A stretch of 64,000 bases of DNA. Source: Persicimonas caeni (GTDB lineage: Bacteria > Myxococcota_A > Bradymonadia > Bradymonadales > Bradymonadaceae). The notes under the pieces were generated by a model. It did not search any database. It was not told the DNA's origin and was given only the letters and a program-made list of their open reading frames with translations. Positions within the stretch are counted from its first letter, which is position 1. Each line of letters opens with the position of its first letter. The position numbers and the translations under genes are program-made. The DNA lies in NCBI RefSeq assembly GCF_006517175.1, contig NZ_CP041186.1, forward strand, positions 4,801,074 to 4,865,073, in the 5' to 3' direction. Below are positions 27,355 through 34,975 of this stretch, in pieces.

Positions 27355-28927
27355 GGGATCGACATCCGATCACTTCTGTGATCTAACCTGCTCTATGGCC
27401 GAGCGGATCGACATCCCGACCCCAGAAGACATCCAGAAGCTCGATGGTGCGAGCGCTCGGGGTCTTCTGCGTCAGCTCGCCGCGCTCATTGCCACGCTCT
27501 ACGCGCTCATCGACGACTTGCGCGAGACGATCGCTCGCCAGAGCCATCAGCTCGAGCAGTTTCAACGGGCGATGTTTGGAAGCTCGTCGGAGCGACTGCC
27601 GTCGCTGAAGACCCAGCTTCGAAAGAAGCAAGCGCGCCGGGAGACTGCCGAGCAGAAAAAGGAGCGGCTGCACAGGGCGCAAAAGCGGCGCGAGAAAAAC
27701 GCCGAGAAGAAGCGAAAGGCCGCGCGCAAAGAGGTGGTCGAGCATCCCATCGTCGAGCCCAATTGCCACGGCTGCGGCCGACACTCCCACCAAGCAAGCC
27801 CGCTGGCCGATGCGGTCAGCTACGAATACGAGTACGTGCCGGCGCATTTCGTGCGCCGTGAGCACCGCCAGCATCGCGCGGTGTGCGAGTGCGGCGAGTT
27901 TCTGTACGGCCAAACGCCTCAGCGGGTCTGCGAGGGCGGGATGTACGGGCCGGGGCTGCACGCCAACGTGGTGGTGTCCAAGTGTGCCGACAGCCTGCCC
28001 ATCGAGCGGCAGGCAAAGCGGCTTCGCCGCGTCGGTATCCCGATGAACAAGAGCACGCTTTTGGACCTGTACCACCGCACCGCCTGGCTGTTGCGGCCGC
28101 TGTGGGCCTACTTGGTCGGCGACGTCGCCCAGAGCGCGGACGTCTCGGCCGACGAGACCCCGATTCGGGTGCAGGCCAAGGGAAAATGCCGGCGCGGATG
28201 GATGTGGACGTTTATCGCGGGCAAAAAGATAAGCTACGTTTACAGCCCGTCTCGCGGCGGCGAAACCCCGGTGCAGGTGCTCGGCGGGACCACCGGCACC
28301 CTGCAGGTCGACGGCTACACCGGCTATAACAAGGTGACCTGTCCGAGCGGCCGCGAGCGCGCCGGCTGCTGGGCACACGTGCGCCGCAAATTCTTCGAAG
28401 CGCGCTCCACGGCCCCTGTGGAGGCCGACCACATGATGTCTCAGATTTTGGAGCTCTATGGGGTGGAGTATCTTGCGGCAGACGAGCCAGTTATCGGAAG
28501 TAAGCCACATTTGCTGCTTACGCTGCGCCAGACGAAGAGCACAAAGATAATCGGCGGTATTTTTGAGTGGCTCGATGTCCAAAAGCCGCTGCATCCGCCC
28601 AAGAGCCCGCTGGGCCGCGCCATCAACTACACGCTCAAGCAGCGCGAGGCGCTCAGCGTCTTTCTGAACAATGCGCAGGTCAGCCTCGACAACAACCTGA
28701 GCGAGCGAAACCTGCGGCTCATCGCGCTGGGCCGAAAGAACTTTCTCTTCGTCGGAAATGATCAGGCCGGCGAGAACTTGGCCATCCTGCAATCGCTCGT
28801 GGCGACCTGCATCGCCAACGACGTCAACCCCCAGGACTACCTGGCCGACGTCTTGATGCGCATCCAAGACCATCCTCAGTCAGCCATTTCGGAGCTGATG
28901 CCGTACAACTGGGAGCCTCAGGATTGA
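27344..28927 (+). CDS. tnpC: IS66 DDE transposase TnpC
   Basis: 527 residues from the overlapping ATG at 27344; an alternative ATG at 27395 gives 510. An N-terminal coiled coil (about 45-75) and a basic Lys/Arg stretch precede the Cys-rich zinc-like region (CHGCGRHSH, CECGEF). The catalytic DDE residues lie in VSADETPIR, LQVDGYTGYN and the C-terminal LSERNLR segment, all conserved. The length is normal for IS66, with no frameshift. Confidence 0.94.
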   Translation: MRAKGSTSDHFCDLTCSMAERIDIPTPEDIQKLDGASARGLLRQLAALIATLYALIDDLRETIARQSHQLEQFQRAMFGSSSERLPSLKTQLRKKQARRETAEQKKERLHRAQKRREKNAEKKRKAARKEVVEHPIVEPNCHGCGRHSHQASPLADAVSYEYEYVPAHFVRREHRQHRAVCECGEFLYGQTPQRVCEGGMYGPGLHANVVVSKCADSLPIERQAKRLRRVGIPMNKSTLLDLYHRTAWLLRPLWAYLVGDVAQSADVSADETPIRVQAKGKCRRGWMWTFIAGKKISYVYSPSRGGETPVQVLGGTTGTLQVDGYTGYNKVTCPSGRERAGCWAHVRRKFFEARSTAPVEADHMMSQILELYGVEYLAADEPVIGSKPHLLLTLRQTKSTKIIGGIFEWLDVQKPLHPPKSPLGRAINYTLKQREALSVFLNNAQVSLDNNLSERNLRLIALGRKNFLFVGNDQAGENLAILQSLVATCIANDVNPQDYLADVLMRIQDHPQSAISELMPYNWEPQD

Positions 28928-29013
28928 GATGCGGGGCGGGTTTGCGGTAGGGTTGAGCTATGCAACGATGTCTGCCAGTCGGTTACGTGAGATCTACAAA
29001 GAGGTGTGAGCTA

Positions 29014-29124
29014 GGGCGGACAAACAACAATTTGAGGGTCGACCTGGCAACCGTGGTGGGTTGTTGAGCATCGAGAACGACTACGTTCCAAAAACGCGAC
29101 CCCCAAATCGTAGTTTGTCCGCCC
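29014..29124. repeat. 111-bp palindromic repeat at the left end
   Basis: The 28-bp arms 29014-29041 and 29097-29124 face each other around 55 bases. The right arm continues as CCCAAATAGC, a continuation also present after the third copy at 30624-30651. The stretch 28928-29285 holds no gene other than this and a REP-like motif at 29240. Confidence 0.8.
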
Positions 29125-29239
29125 AAATAGCGCGCCTCCCCTCGGACGCCCTCCGGTCGCCCGAGGCTACCGAGGCGCCGCAAAAAGCGCGGCGCGCGCT
29201 CGCGATGCTCGCTTGGAGGGCATCTTGGGGCCTTGAGGC

Positions 29240-29257
29240 GGTGTCAGACACCATGTT
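29240..29257. repeat. REP-like element
   Basis: GGTGTCAGACACCATGTT contains the perfect palindrome GGTGTC-A-GACACC found dispersed in the window. It lies 29 bases beyond the 3' end of the leftward gene at 29286. Confidence 0.7.
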
Positions 29258-29285
29258 GACCGGCACTTTGGCAGAATCGGTCGAT

Positions 29286-29684
29286 TCATTGCCACGAGTT
29301 CACCACAGCATATCGCACGTCCTCTTCGAGTTCCGGAAAGAGCTCGGCGAACTCTCGAAAGGTCATGCGGCGCCGTCCTCGAACGGAGATGGGTTCTTCC
29401 AAGACGACGCCCTTCGCCAGATGTAGCAGAACCGACACGCTGGGTACGTTTTCGAGCAACCTGCGAACTCCGTCGACAACCTGGCGGTCAGCGTCTTTTC
29501 GCCTAGATACGATGTGGGTGGCGCCGTGCCCTGAGTTGACGAGCACCACCGCACCGTCCTTGTGGCCCAACGCGGCAGCGCCGATTGGACTGCCGGATGC
29601 GTCCTTCAGGTAGAACGCATCGCCGAAGGCGGCTTCGATTTGCGACTGTTCTGTGGGGGCCGCAACTGCCAAAAAGTATGTCAT
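29286..29684 (-). CDS. Hypothetical protein
   Basis: The ATG at 29684 with GGAGG six bases upstream gives 132 residues beginning MTYFLAVAAPTEQSQIEAAF. The predicted alternation of strands and helices suggests a small alpha/beta fold. There is no signal peptide, no Cys motif, and I recognise no family. It is the only leftward gene in the inverted-repeat unit and is divergent from the nucleotidyltransferase pair. Confidence 0.7.
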   Translation of the reverse strand: MTYFLAVAAPTEQSQIEAAFGDAFYLKDASGSPIGAAALGHKDGAVVLVNSGHGATHIVSRRKDADRQVVDGVRRLLENVPSVSVLLHLAKGVVLEEPISVRGRRRMTFREFAELFPELEEDVRYAVVNSWQ

Positions 29685-29710
29685 TGAGGGCCTCCGGGTC
29701 GAAACAGTGT

Positions 29711-29728
29711 CAGAAGACTTGTCTTCAG
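29711..29728. promoter_or_regulatory. Short palindrome upstream of the hypothetical gene
   Basis: CAGAAGAC-TT-GTCTTCAG is an almost perfect inverted repeat 27 bases before the ATG at 29684, a position suitable for an operator. No cognate regulator can be named. Confidence 0.35.
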
Positions 29729-29793
29729 CGCGACCGTCAAGATCGTCGTGAACTATCCGCCCACAAGGTAACGTCCACCTCGCGGACTGACGC

Positions 29794-29810
29794 GGTGCCA
29801 GACACCGTGC
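29794..29810. repeat. REP-like element
   Basis: GGTGCCAGACACCGTGC is a variant of the dispersed palindrome, here in the divergent intergenic space between 29684 and 29911. Confidence 0.65.
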
Positions 29811-29910
29811 GATGGCTGCGAAAGACGGGGCGTTGGAATCTGGACGCCTCGTCGGTATATTTAGGACGCGTGGTCGCCGGTTTCCACAATACTTCTTACC
29901 CTCCATCCTC

Positions 29911-30120
29911 ATGGATCGACAGATAGATCGCACAGTCGTCAAGAAGGTGAGCTTACACGAGGCTGCGAGCGACGCCGCATTTTGGCGATCGCGTCCTCCC
30001 GAAGAGAGGATTGAGACCGTCGAGACGATTCGCCGAGAGTATCACGACTGGCCCGAGGACCCTGAGGATGAAGATATCCCCCGACTTCAGAGAGTTTATC
30101 GCGTGTGCAAACGTTCGTGA
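29911..30120 (+). CDS. Small predicted antitoxin-like partner of a nucleotidyltransferase
   Basis: 69 residues starting MDRQIDRTVVKKVSLHEAAS. The middle (DAAFWRSRPPEERIETVETIRREY) matches a recurring small helical protein that I recall immediately upstream of minimal nucleotidyltransferases in many genomes. It overlaps the next gene by 53 bases in another frame, a sign of tight coupling. A role as antitoxin or activity partner is inferred from the pairing only. Confidence 0.65.
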   Translation: MDRQIDRTVVKKVSLHEAASDAAFWRSRPPEERIETVETIRREYHDWPEDPEDEDIPRLQRVYRVCKRS

Positions 30121-30508
30121 TGTACGGTTTCTCATCGTCGGTGGATATGCCGTCGCGTACCACGGCCATCCGCGCTACACCAAAGACTTGGGCGTGTGGG
30201 TCGAACCCTCTGCTGAAAACGCTCGCCGACTCCTCCTGGCGCTCGAAGACTTCGGCTTCGGTGCGCTTGAGCTGAAAGTCGAAGACTTTCTGGAGCCCGA
30301 CCAGATCATTCAACTCGGCTATCCTCCACTGCGTATCGATCTACTTACGAGCGTCTCTGGCTTGTCGTTTGACGAATGTTTTCCGAATCGTCAGAACGTG
30401 AAAATCGAGGAAGTTGAGGTGCCTTTTATCGGCTTGGATGATCTGAAGAAAAACAAGCAGGCAAGCGGGCGACATCAGGACTTAGCTGATCTTGAAAACC
30501 TCCAGTGA
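30068..30508 (+). CDS. Minimal nucleotidyltransferase (toxin-like), second DxD aspartate replaced
   Basis: 146 residues from ATG 30068, preceded by GAGG. The motif FLIVGGYAVAYHGHPRYTKD (residues 21-40) is the Gly-Gly plus first-Asp signature of the minimal nucleotidyltransferase fold, here of the group with an upstream small partner. The expected DxD pair reads D40-L-G42: GGC at 30191-30193 in place of an Asp codon, one base away from GAC. A downstream acidic residue (RIDLLT, D93) could be the third metal ligand. Catalysis may therefore be weakened or lost. It is distantly comparable to AbiEii-type toxins; the cellular target is unknown. Confidence 0.75.
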   Translation: MKISPDFREFIACANVRDVRFLIVGGYAVAYHGHPRYTKDLGVWVEPSAENARRLLLALEDFGFGALELKVEDFLEPDQIIQLGYPPLRIDLLTSVSGLSFDECFPNRQNVKIEEVEVPFIGLDDLKKNKQASGRHQDLADLENLQ

Positions 30509-30623
30509 GCTTTATCGTCAGGGGGCGCCTCGCTGCGGAATTGGATTCAGGCACCGAGTTAATTCGCTGGGAGGGCCTTGTGACAGCTAGTAGTAGATTG
30601 GAGCCTTCACCTTCCCAAAAACA

Positions 30624-30651
30624 CGACCCTCAAATCGTAGTTTGTCCGCCC
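30624..30651. repeat. Right-end copy of the 28-bp repeat
   Basis: CGACCCTCAAATCGTAGTTTGTCCGCCC is the inverse complement of the left-end sequence at 29014-29041 with two mismatches and is followed by CAAATAGC-type sequence, as the copy at 29097-29124 is. It lies 19 bases before the 3' end of the SWIM gene. Confidence 0.75.
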
Positions 30652-30669
30652 AAATAGCACGCCGAAGAT

Positions 30670-31503
30670 CTACTCCGACGCACTCCCAACAATACGCGCA
30701 TACAGCGCTCCAAGTTCGTCGCGCACCTCCGCGATACGCTCGGGCGGCTTGCCCAGCCGCCGGAGTGCGGCATCCGGGATCTCGGCCAAGCCCGGCCGGA
30801 TACGAATCCGCTCGAGAGAGGGGCCGGCGCTCCAGAAGTTGTCCAGACACTCGGATAGGGGCGTGGATGGCTCAGCGGGTAGATCGTCTTGCGAGCCCGC
30901 GGCGCGGGCGTTCGAGCTTCGAAGTCGGCGCAAATGATCGAGCAACTCCTCGCGTGAGCGGCCGCGCCAGCGGAAGATCAGAAACGGATCTTCATCGAAC
31001 TTCTCGGCGAGGATGTAGAAGACCGCCGCGATGTGCTTGCAGGGATTGGCCGAGTCCGGGCAACTGCAGTGGGTCTCCATTTTTTTGTATGAAGCCGGGA
31101 AGAGCGAGAACTCACAGGCTTCGAAGGCCTCCTCGATGTCGGCGGGCATCTCGCCGGCTAAGAGTTGCGCGGCGAAGGCGGCGCGCTCGGACATCGCCTG
31201 CTCGACCTGCTCCCAGTCCTCGTCACCCAACGATGCACCGCCGATGTCGACCTTGTAGGGGTTGGGGCGTGAGCCCTGCACTTGGGCGTGGACCATGCCG
31301 TCGTCGATGGCGAGCGCGATGACCTGGCCGCCGCGGGCGTAGCGTTTGCCGCGCTTGATGCGGCTGCTGATGCTGTACGACTCGACCACCTCGACGAAGC
31401 GGCGCGACCACCACTCCTCGCCGATCTTGCCGCGCTTGCTCTTTGCTTTGATGCCGCCTTCGACTTTGCGCGGGGTGCTCTTCGGAAAGTAGCTCCAGCT
31501 CAT
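30670..31503 (-). CDS. SWIM zinc-finger protein
   Basis: 277 residues. The SWIM motif C-x-C-x6-C-x-H is at residues 146-157 (CSCPDSANPCKH), within the segment that in this family accompanies SNF2 ATPases. The N-terminal part (1-120) contains the conserved WWSRRFVEVVESY start. The gene overlaps the 3' end of the SNF2 ATPase gene by 4 bases, so the two are probably co-expressed and act together on nucleic acid; their biological role in bacteria is not established. The last 30 codons are duplicated upstream of the ATPase gene (34822-34909). Confidence 0.9.
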   Translation of the reverse strand: MSWSYFPKSTPRKVEGGIKAKSKRGKIGEEWWSRRFVEVVESYSISSRIKRGKRYARGGQVIALAIDDGMVHAQVQGSRPNPYKVDIGGASLGDEDWEQVEQAMSERAAFAAQLLAGEMPADIEEAFEACEFSLFPASYKKMETHCSCPDSANPCKHIAAVFYILAEKFDEDPFLIFRWRGRSREELLDHLRRLRSSNARAAGSQDDLPAEPSTPLSECLDNFWSAGPSLERIRIRPGLAEIPDAALRRLGKPPERIAEVRDELGALYARIVGSASE

Positions 31504-34500
31504 GTCAGGGCCTCCTCGGAGAGTTCGACCAGCTCGCGGAGCTCGTCGGTGGTCAATTCGGTCAGCCAGGCCTCACCGTCGGTGAGCACCTGGTCGGCGA
31601 GGTTCTTCTTGCGCTCGATAATCTGGTCGATCTTCTCCTCGAGCGTCCCCTCGCAGATGAACTTGCGCACCTGAACATTCGAGGTCTGCCCGATGCGAAA
31701 CGCACGGTCGGTCGCCTGGTCTTCGACCGCCGGGTTCCACCAACGATCATAGTGGATGACGTGGCTGGCCGCAGTGAGCGTGAGCCCGGTGCCGCCGGCA
31801 TGGAGCGAGAGCAGGAAGAACGGCGGCCCGTCGGGGGACTGGAATCGCTCGACCATCTCGTCGCGCTTCTTTTGAGGTGTTCCTCCATGCAGGTAGAGGA
31901 CGCGCTTGCCGAGCCTGCGTTGGAGCTGCTGGCGAATCAGCCTGCCCATCTCGGTGTATTGGGTGAAGATGAGCGCCTTGTCGCCGGCGTCGAGAATCTC
32001 CTGGGCCAGGTTTTCGAGGCGGTCGAGCTTGCCGGAGCGGTCGTCGACCGACGAGCCGTCTTGGAGGAATTGAGCCGGATGGTTACAGACCTGTTTGAGG
32101 CGGGTCATCATGGCAAGGACCAGCCCGCGGCGCTCCATGTCGTCGGCGAGTTTGATGCGCTCGAGCATCTCGTCGACGACGGCTTTGTAGAGCGTGGTCT
32201 GTTCTCTGGTCAGGTTGCAATACTCCTTGATTTCAATCTTCTCGGGCAGGTCGGAGATGATGCGTTCGTCGGTCTTGAGGCGTCGCAGGATAAACGGGCC
32301 GGTGAGACGGCGCAGGATCTCGGCCTTGCGCTCGTCGCCTTGCACCTCGATAGGCTTGGCGAGCTTTTCGTGAAATGCCTTGGCAGAGCCGAGCAGGCCG
32401 GGGTTCAAAAAGTGCATGATCGACCACAGCTCGAGCAGCTTGTTTTCGACCGGTGTGCCCGTCAGGGCGATGCGGTGTCGTGCCGACAGCGCGCGCACCG
32501 CCTGGGTGCGCCCCGCCGAGCTGTTCTTGATCTTTTGGGCCTCGTCGAGCACCACGCGATGCCAATCGACTCGCCGAAGCTCGTCGACGTCGCTTCGCAC
32601 GACCCCGTAGGTGGTGACGACCAGGTCGGCCTCGGCGATGGCGTCTTGGAGAACGTCGCCGTGGCGCCGCTCGGGGCCGTGATGGACATAGACGTCGAGT
32701 TCGGGCGCGAATTTGTGCGCCTCGTGCTTCCAGTTGCCCACCACCGACAGGGGGCAGACGAGCAGCGTCGTGCCAGGCGATGTGCTCTCCGCGCGCTCCT
32801 CGACCATCCGGGCGAGGACTTGGATCGTCTTACCCAGTCCCATGTCGTCGGCCAGGCAGGCGCCGAAGCCGAGTCGTTCGAGGTAGCACAGCCACGCCAG
32901 CCCGCGTTCCTGATACGGGCGAAGCGTCCCGTCGAACTTCTCGGGAGTCTTGGCCGCGGCGAGTTGTTCTTCGAAATCTTGCTCGAGCAACTCGCCGAGC
33001 CAGCCGCCGAACTCGTGAGCGACGACCGGCAGCCTTTCAGCGGCTTCTTCCAGGCCCAGACCCGCTCGGATAGCCTCAGCAGCCGTCATCTCTCCGCCTT
33101 CGCCCTGCTCGAAGAGCCGCAAGGCGCGCTCGATATCCTCCGGGCGAAGCGACACCCACTGGCCACGCACACGCACCAGTGGCATTTTGAGCTCGGCGAG
33201 TCGCTCGAGCTCTTCCTTGGATAACTCCTCATCGCCGAGCGCGACTTTCCAATGAAAGTCAAGGAGTTGTCTTGCGCCCAGCCCACTGCCAGAGCTTTGC
33301 GGGTCGCTCGAGCTCTTCGAACGGGTCTCGAGCTTGGCGCCGAGTCGCCGCTCGGGCTCATCCCACCAGGCGGGCACGATGATGCCAAAACCCGACTGTT
33401 CGAGCACAGGGGCGTACTGGCTCAAGAATTCGTAGGCTTCGCCGGCAGATACCTCCAAGCGCGTCGGTCTTGCCTCATGGAGCGCGTCTTCGAGGGCCGG
33501 GAACAATCGAAGCGCGCGGCCCAGCTCTTCGAGCAGAGCCTCCTGCGGGTGCTCGATGTATCGCTCGAGGACTTGGAGCGTCTTTCCGGTGGAATGCCAG
33601 GCGACCTCGGCTTCGACCAGGAGGCTCGGGTCGTCAGCCGCCTGCAGCAAGAAGTCGATGCGCCACGCGCCGCGGCTGATGGAGACGACGTCCTCGTCGA
33701 TCTCCGCGGCGGCATCCACCTTCGACGGGTTGGCGTCGGGATCGGGCGGCGAGAGCCGAAAGCAAAGACGCAGACCACGCTCCTGCGTCGCGCGGAGAGG
33801 CTGTGTCCATGCCTCGAGGTCTTCGCTGAGTGCGGCGACGTCGTTGGAAGAGGCGTCCAGCGTACCTGAGCGGCTCGCGAGAGCGTGGACCCATCGTTGA
33901 TGGGCGCTGCCTGAAGGAGCCGGGCTTCGTTGGGCATCGCTGTCGGCCAACCTGTCGCGCACCAGTGTATCGACGAGCTTGCCAAGCTGGGAGATGAGGA
34001 CGCGTCTAGTTGATGGAACCTCCGCTGCTTCCCAGCCGGTGTCCTTGGCGCTTCGAATCATGCTCTCGGTGACCGACGCTCGCGCCATTGGTGGCATCGC
34101 CTCGCGCAGCGCCTGCAGTCGCGCAAAGTCCTCGGCCGTCGCCGGCAGCGGTCTCCATACGGCCGTCGCGACGTTGTCGACGACTTCCAGTCCGGGGAGT
34201 AGCCGTCCCGCGCGAACAAATTCGTCGGCGAGGGCCGCAACAGCGCGCCAGTAGTGTACCGAGTCGCCCAGTTGGACGCCGCCGAGTTCTTCCGAAAGCT
34301 CGTCCAGTAGGCTGATTGCTGCACTACGATTCAGCGAGAGTGCCGGGACCGTCCACGGCGAGAGTCGATCACAGACGGCGTCGACGTCTTCGTCACGCAC
34401 GAGCCCCGGCGAGGCCTGCGGTCCATCTTTGGTCGAGGGAAGCAAGAGCGTGAATTCGCCGGCTTCGAACTCGCCAAGACCTGCAAGGGGAGCGGCGTTG

Positions 34501-34670
34501 GCGAGCGCCGCGCGCAGGTCGGCTGCCGACGCGGCGAAGGGATGCGCGCGCGGCTTCGCCACCTTGGGGGGGCGTCCCGGCTTTGGCGGGGGTTGTGGGG
34601 GCAATGCTGGATCTTCGGCCCACAGTCGAGCTTCCCCGTCCAGGTGCCAACTCAGATGCAATAGGAGCAT
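31500..34670 (-). CDS. SNF2-family DEAD/DEAH-box ATPase
   Basis: The ATG at 34670 has AGAGGA five bases upstream and gives 1056 residues; a TTG 21 bases earlier is less likely. The N-terminal ~560 residues form the accessory region typical of bacterial SNF2 proteins. The C-terminal motor has Walker A DDMGLGKT near residue 605, DEAQ (VVLDEAQKIKN), TGTPVENKLLELWS, and motif VI QATDRAFRIGQ. It is predicted to translocate on DNA and remodel protein-DNA complexes. It is the first gene of a two-gene operon with a SWIM protein. Related ATPases occur both as housekeeping factors and in defence loci; no other defence gene is adjacent beyond the nucleotidyltransferase pair. Confidence 0.93.
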   Translation of the reverse strand: MLLLHLSWHLDGEARLWAEDPALPPQPPPKPGRPPKVAKPRAHPFAASAADLRAALANAAPLAGLGEFEAGEFTLLLPSTKDGPQASPGLVRDEDVDAVCDRLSPWTVPALSLNRSAAISLLDELSEELGGVQLGDSVHYWRAVAALADEFVRAGRLLPGLEVVDNVATAVWRPLPATAEDFARLQALREAMPPMARASVTESMIRSAKDTGWEAAEVPSTRRVLISQLGKLVDTLVRDRLADSDAQRSPAPSGSAHQRWVHALASRSGTLDASSNDVAALSEDLEAWTQPLRATQERGLRLCFRLSPPDPDANPSKVDAAAEIDEDVVSISRGAWRIDFLLQAADDPSLLVEAEVAWHSTGKTLQVLERYIEHPQEALLEELGRALRLFPALEDALHEARPTRLEVSAGEAYEFLSQYAPVLEQSGFGIIVPAWWDEPERRLGAKLETRSKSSSDPQSSGSGLGARQLLDFHWKVALGDEELSKEELERLAELKMPLVRVRGQWVSLRPEDIERALRLFEQGEGGEMTAAEAIRAGLGLEEAAERLPVVAHEFGGWLGELLEQDFEEQLAAAKTPEKFDGTLRPYQERGLAWLCYLERLGFGACLADDMGLGKTIQVLARMVEERAESTSPGTTLLVCPLSVVGNWKHEAHKFAPELDVYVHHGPERRHGDVLQDAIAEADLVVTTYGVVRSDVDELRRVDWHRVVLDEAQKIKNSSAGRTQAVRALSARHRIALTGTPVENKLLELWSIMHFLNPGLLGSAKAFHEKLAKPIEVQGDERKAEILRRLTGPFILRRLKTDERIISDLPEKIEIKEYCNLTREQTTLYKAVVDEMLERIKLADDMERRGLVLAMMTRLKQVCNHPAQFLQDGSSVDDRSGKLDRLENLAQEILDAGDKALIFTQYTEMGRLIRQQLQRRLGKRVLYLHGGTPQKKRDEMVERFQSPDGPPFFLLSLHAGGTGLTLTAASHVIHYDRWWNPAVEDQATDRAFRIGQTSNVQVRKFICEGTLEEKIDQIIERKKNLADQVLTDGEAWLTELTTDELRELVELSEEALT

Positions 34671-34741
34671 ATTTGTCCTCTCGTTTGCCAAGCTTCGCGT
34701 CTAGGGCGGTAGCGAAATACACGAAACGCCGCGAGTGCCAC

Positions 34742-34807
34742 GGTGCCCGACACTCATGATCATACAATTGCCCTCCAACTTGTGAACAATAATGAGTGCT
34801 AGACACC
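34742..34807. repeat. Divergent REP-like stem-loop
   Basis: GGTGCCCGACACTCAT (34742-34757) and ATGAGTGCTAGACACC (34792-34807) form a 16-bp inverted repeat with three mismatches around 34 bases. The outer ends contain the GACACC word of the dispersed REP. It lies in the space upstream of the SNF2 gene. Confidence 0.55.
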
Positions 34808-34821
34808 GTCTTGCCCGGCAT

Positions 34822-34909
34822 CTACTCCGACACCCTCCCCGCGATACGAGCATGCAGCGCTCCAGGCTCGTTGCACATCTTCGCGATAAGTTCGGGCGGC
34901 TTGCCCAGC
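34822..34909 (-). pseudogene. Remnant of a second SWIM gene 3' end
   Basis: This 88-bp stretch matches the 3' end of the SWIM gene (30670-30758) at roughly 80 percent and in the same orientation. On the minus strand it reads LGKPPELIAKMCNEPGALHA and onward to VSE-stop, against LGKPPERIAEVRDELGALYA and SASE-stop in the intact gene. The reading frame and stop are preserved, but the rest of the gene is gone. With the intact copy it makes a direct repeat flanking the SNF2-SWIM operon. The whole stretch 34671-34975 holds only this and the REP-like stem-loop. Confidence 0.75.
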
Positions 34910-34975
34910 AGATATTACATGGTGTCAGGGGTCATGTTATGGTTGGGCAAACAAGACTCGAATTGTACCAACCCT

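Larger units (their letters stand above)
26663..28927 (+). mobile_element. IS66-family insertion sequence (tnpA-tnpB-tnpC)
   Basis: Three overlapping same-strand genes in the canonical IS66 order fill 2.27 kb: a HTH protein, the conserved accessory IS66 ORF2, and the DDE transposase. All three frames are intact, so the element may be active. I could not identify convincing terminal inverted repeats or the 8-bp target duplication by eye, so the limits given are those of the coding region. Confidence 0.9.
29014..30651. mobile_element. Putative inverted-repeat-bounded unit carrying a nucleotidyltransferase pair
   Basis: A 28-base sequence starting GGGCGGACAAAC at 29014-29041 recurs inverted at 30624-30651 with 26 of 28 matches. 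A further inverted copy at 29097-29124 (25 of 28) makes a 111-bp palindrome at the left end. GCTA adjoins the left end, and the reverse complement of the right flank reads GCTATTT, so the homology extends a little outward. Inside lie one leftward hypothetical gene and a rightward two-gene toxin/antitoxin-like pair; no transposase is present. No target-site duplication is obvious. Mobility is inference. Confidence 0.5.

Noticed and set aside
27383-28873. A 496-codon minus-strand open frame across the IS66 transposase
   Set aside because: Antisense shadow; the + strand transposase has all catalytic motifs and overlapping operon structure.
26616-29000. IS66 terminal inverted repeats and 8-bp target duplication
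   Set aside because: Comparison of the sequence before 26663 with that after 28927 by eye gave no convincing inverted match, so the ends are left undefined.
29014-30651. CRISPR array suggested by recurring 28-bp sequence
   Set aside because: Only three copies, in both orientations and at irregular spacing of tens to over a thousand bases; no cas gene.
30068-34670. A defence island formed by the nucleotidyltransferase pair, SWIM protein and SNF2 ATPase
   Set aside because: The genes are not in one operon, a repeat end separates them, and no restriction, nuclease or known defence core gene is present; the shared neighbourhood alone is weak.
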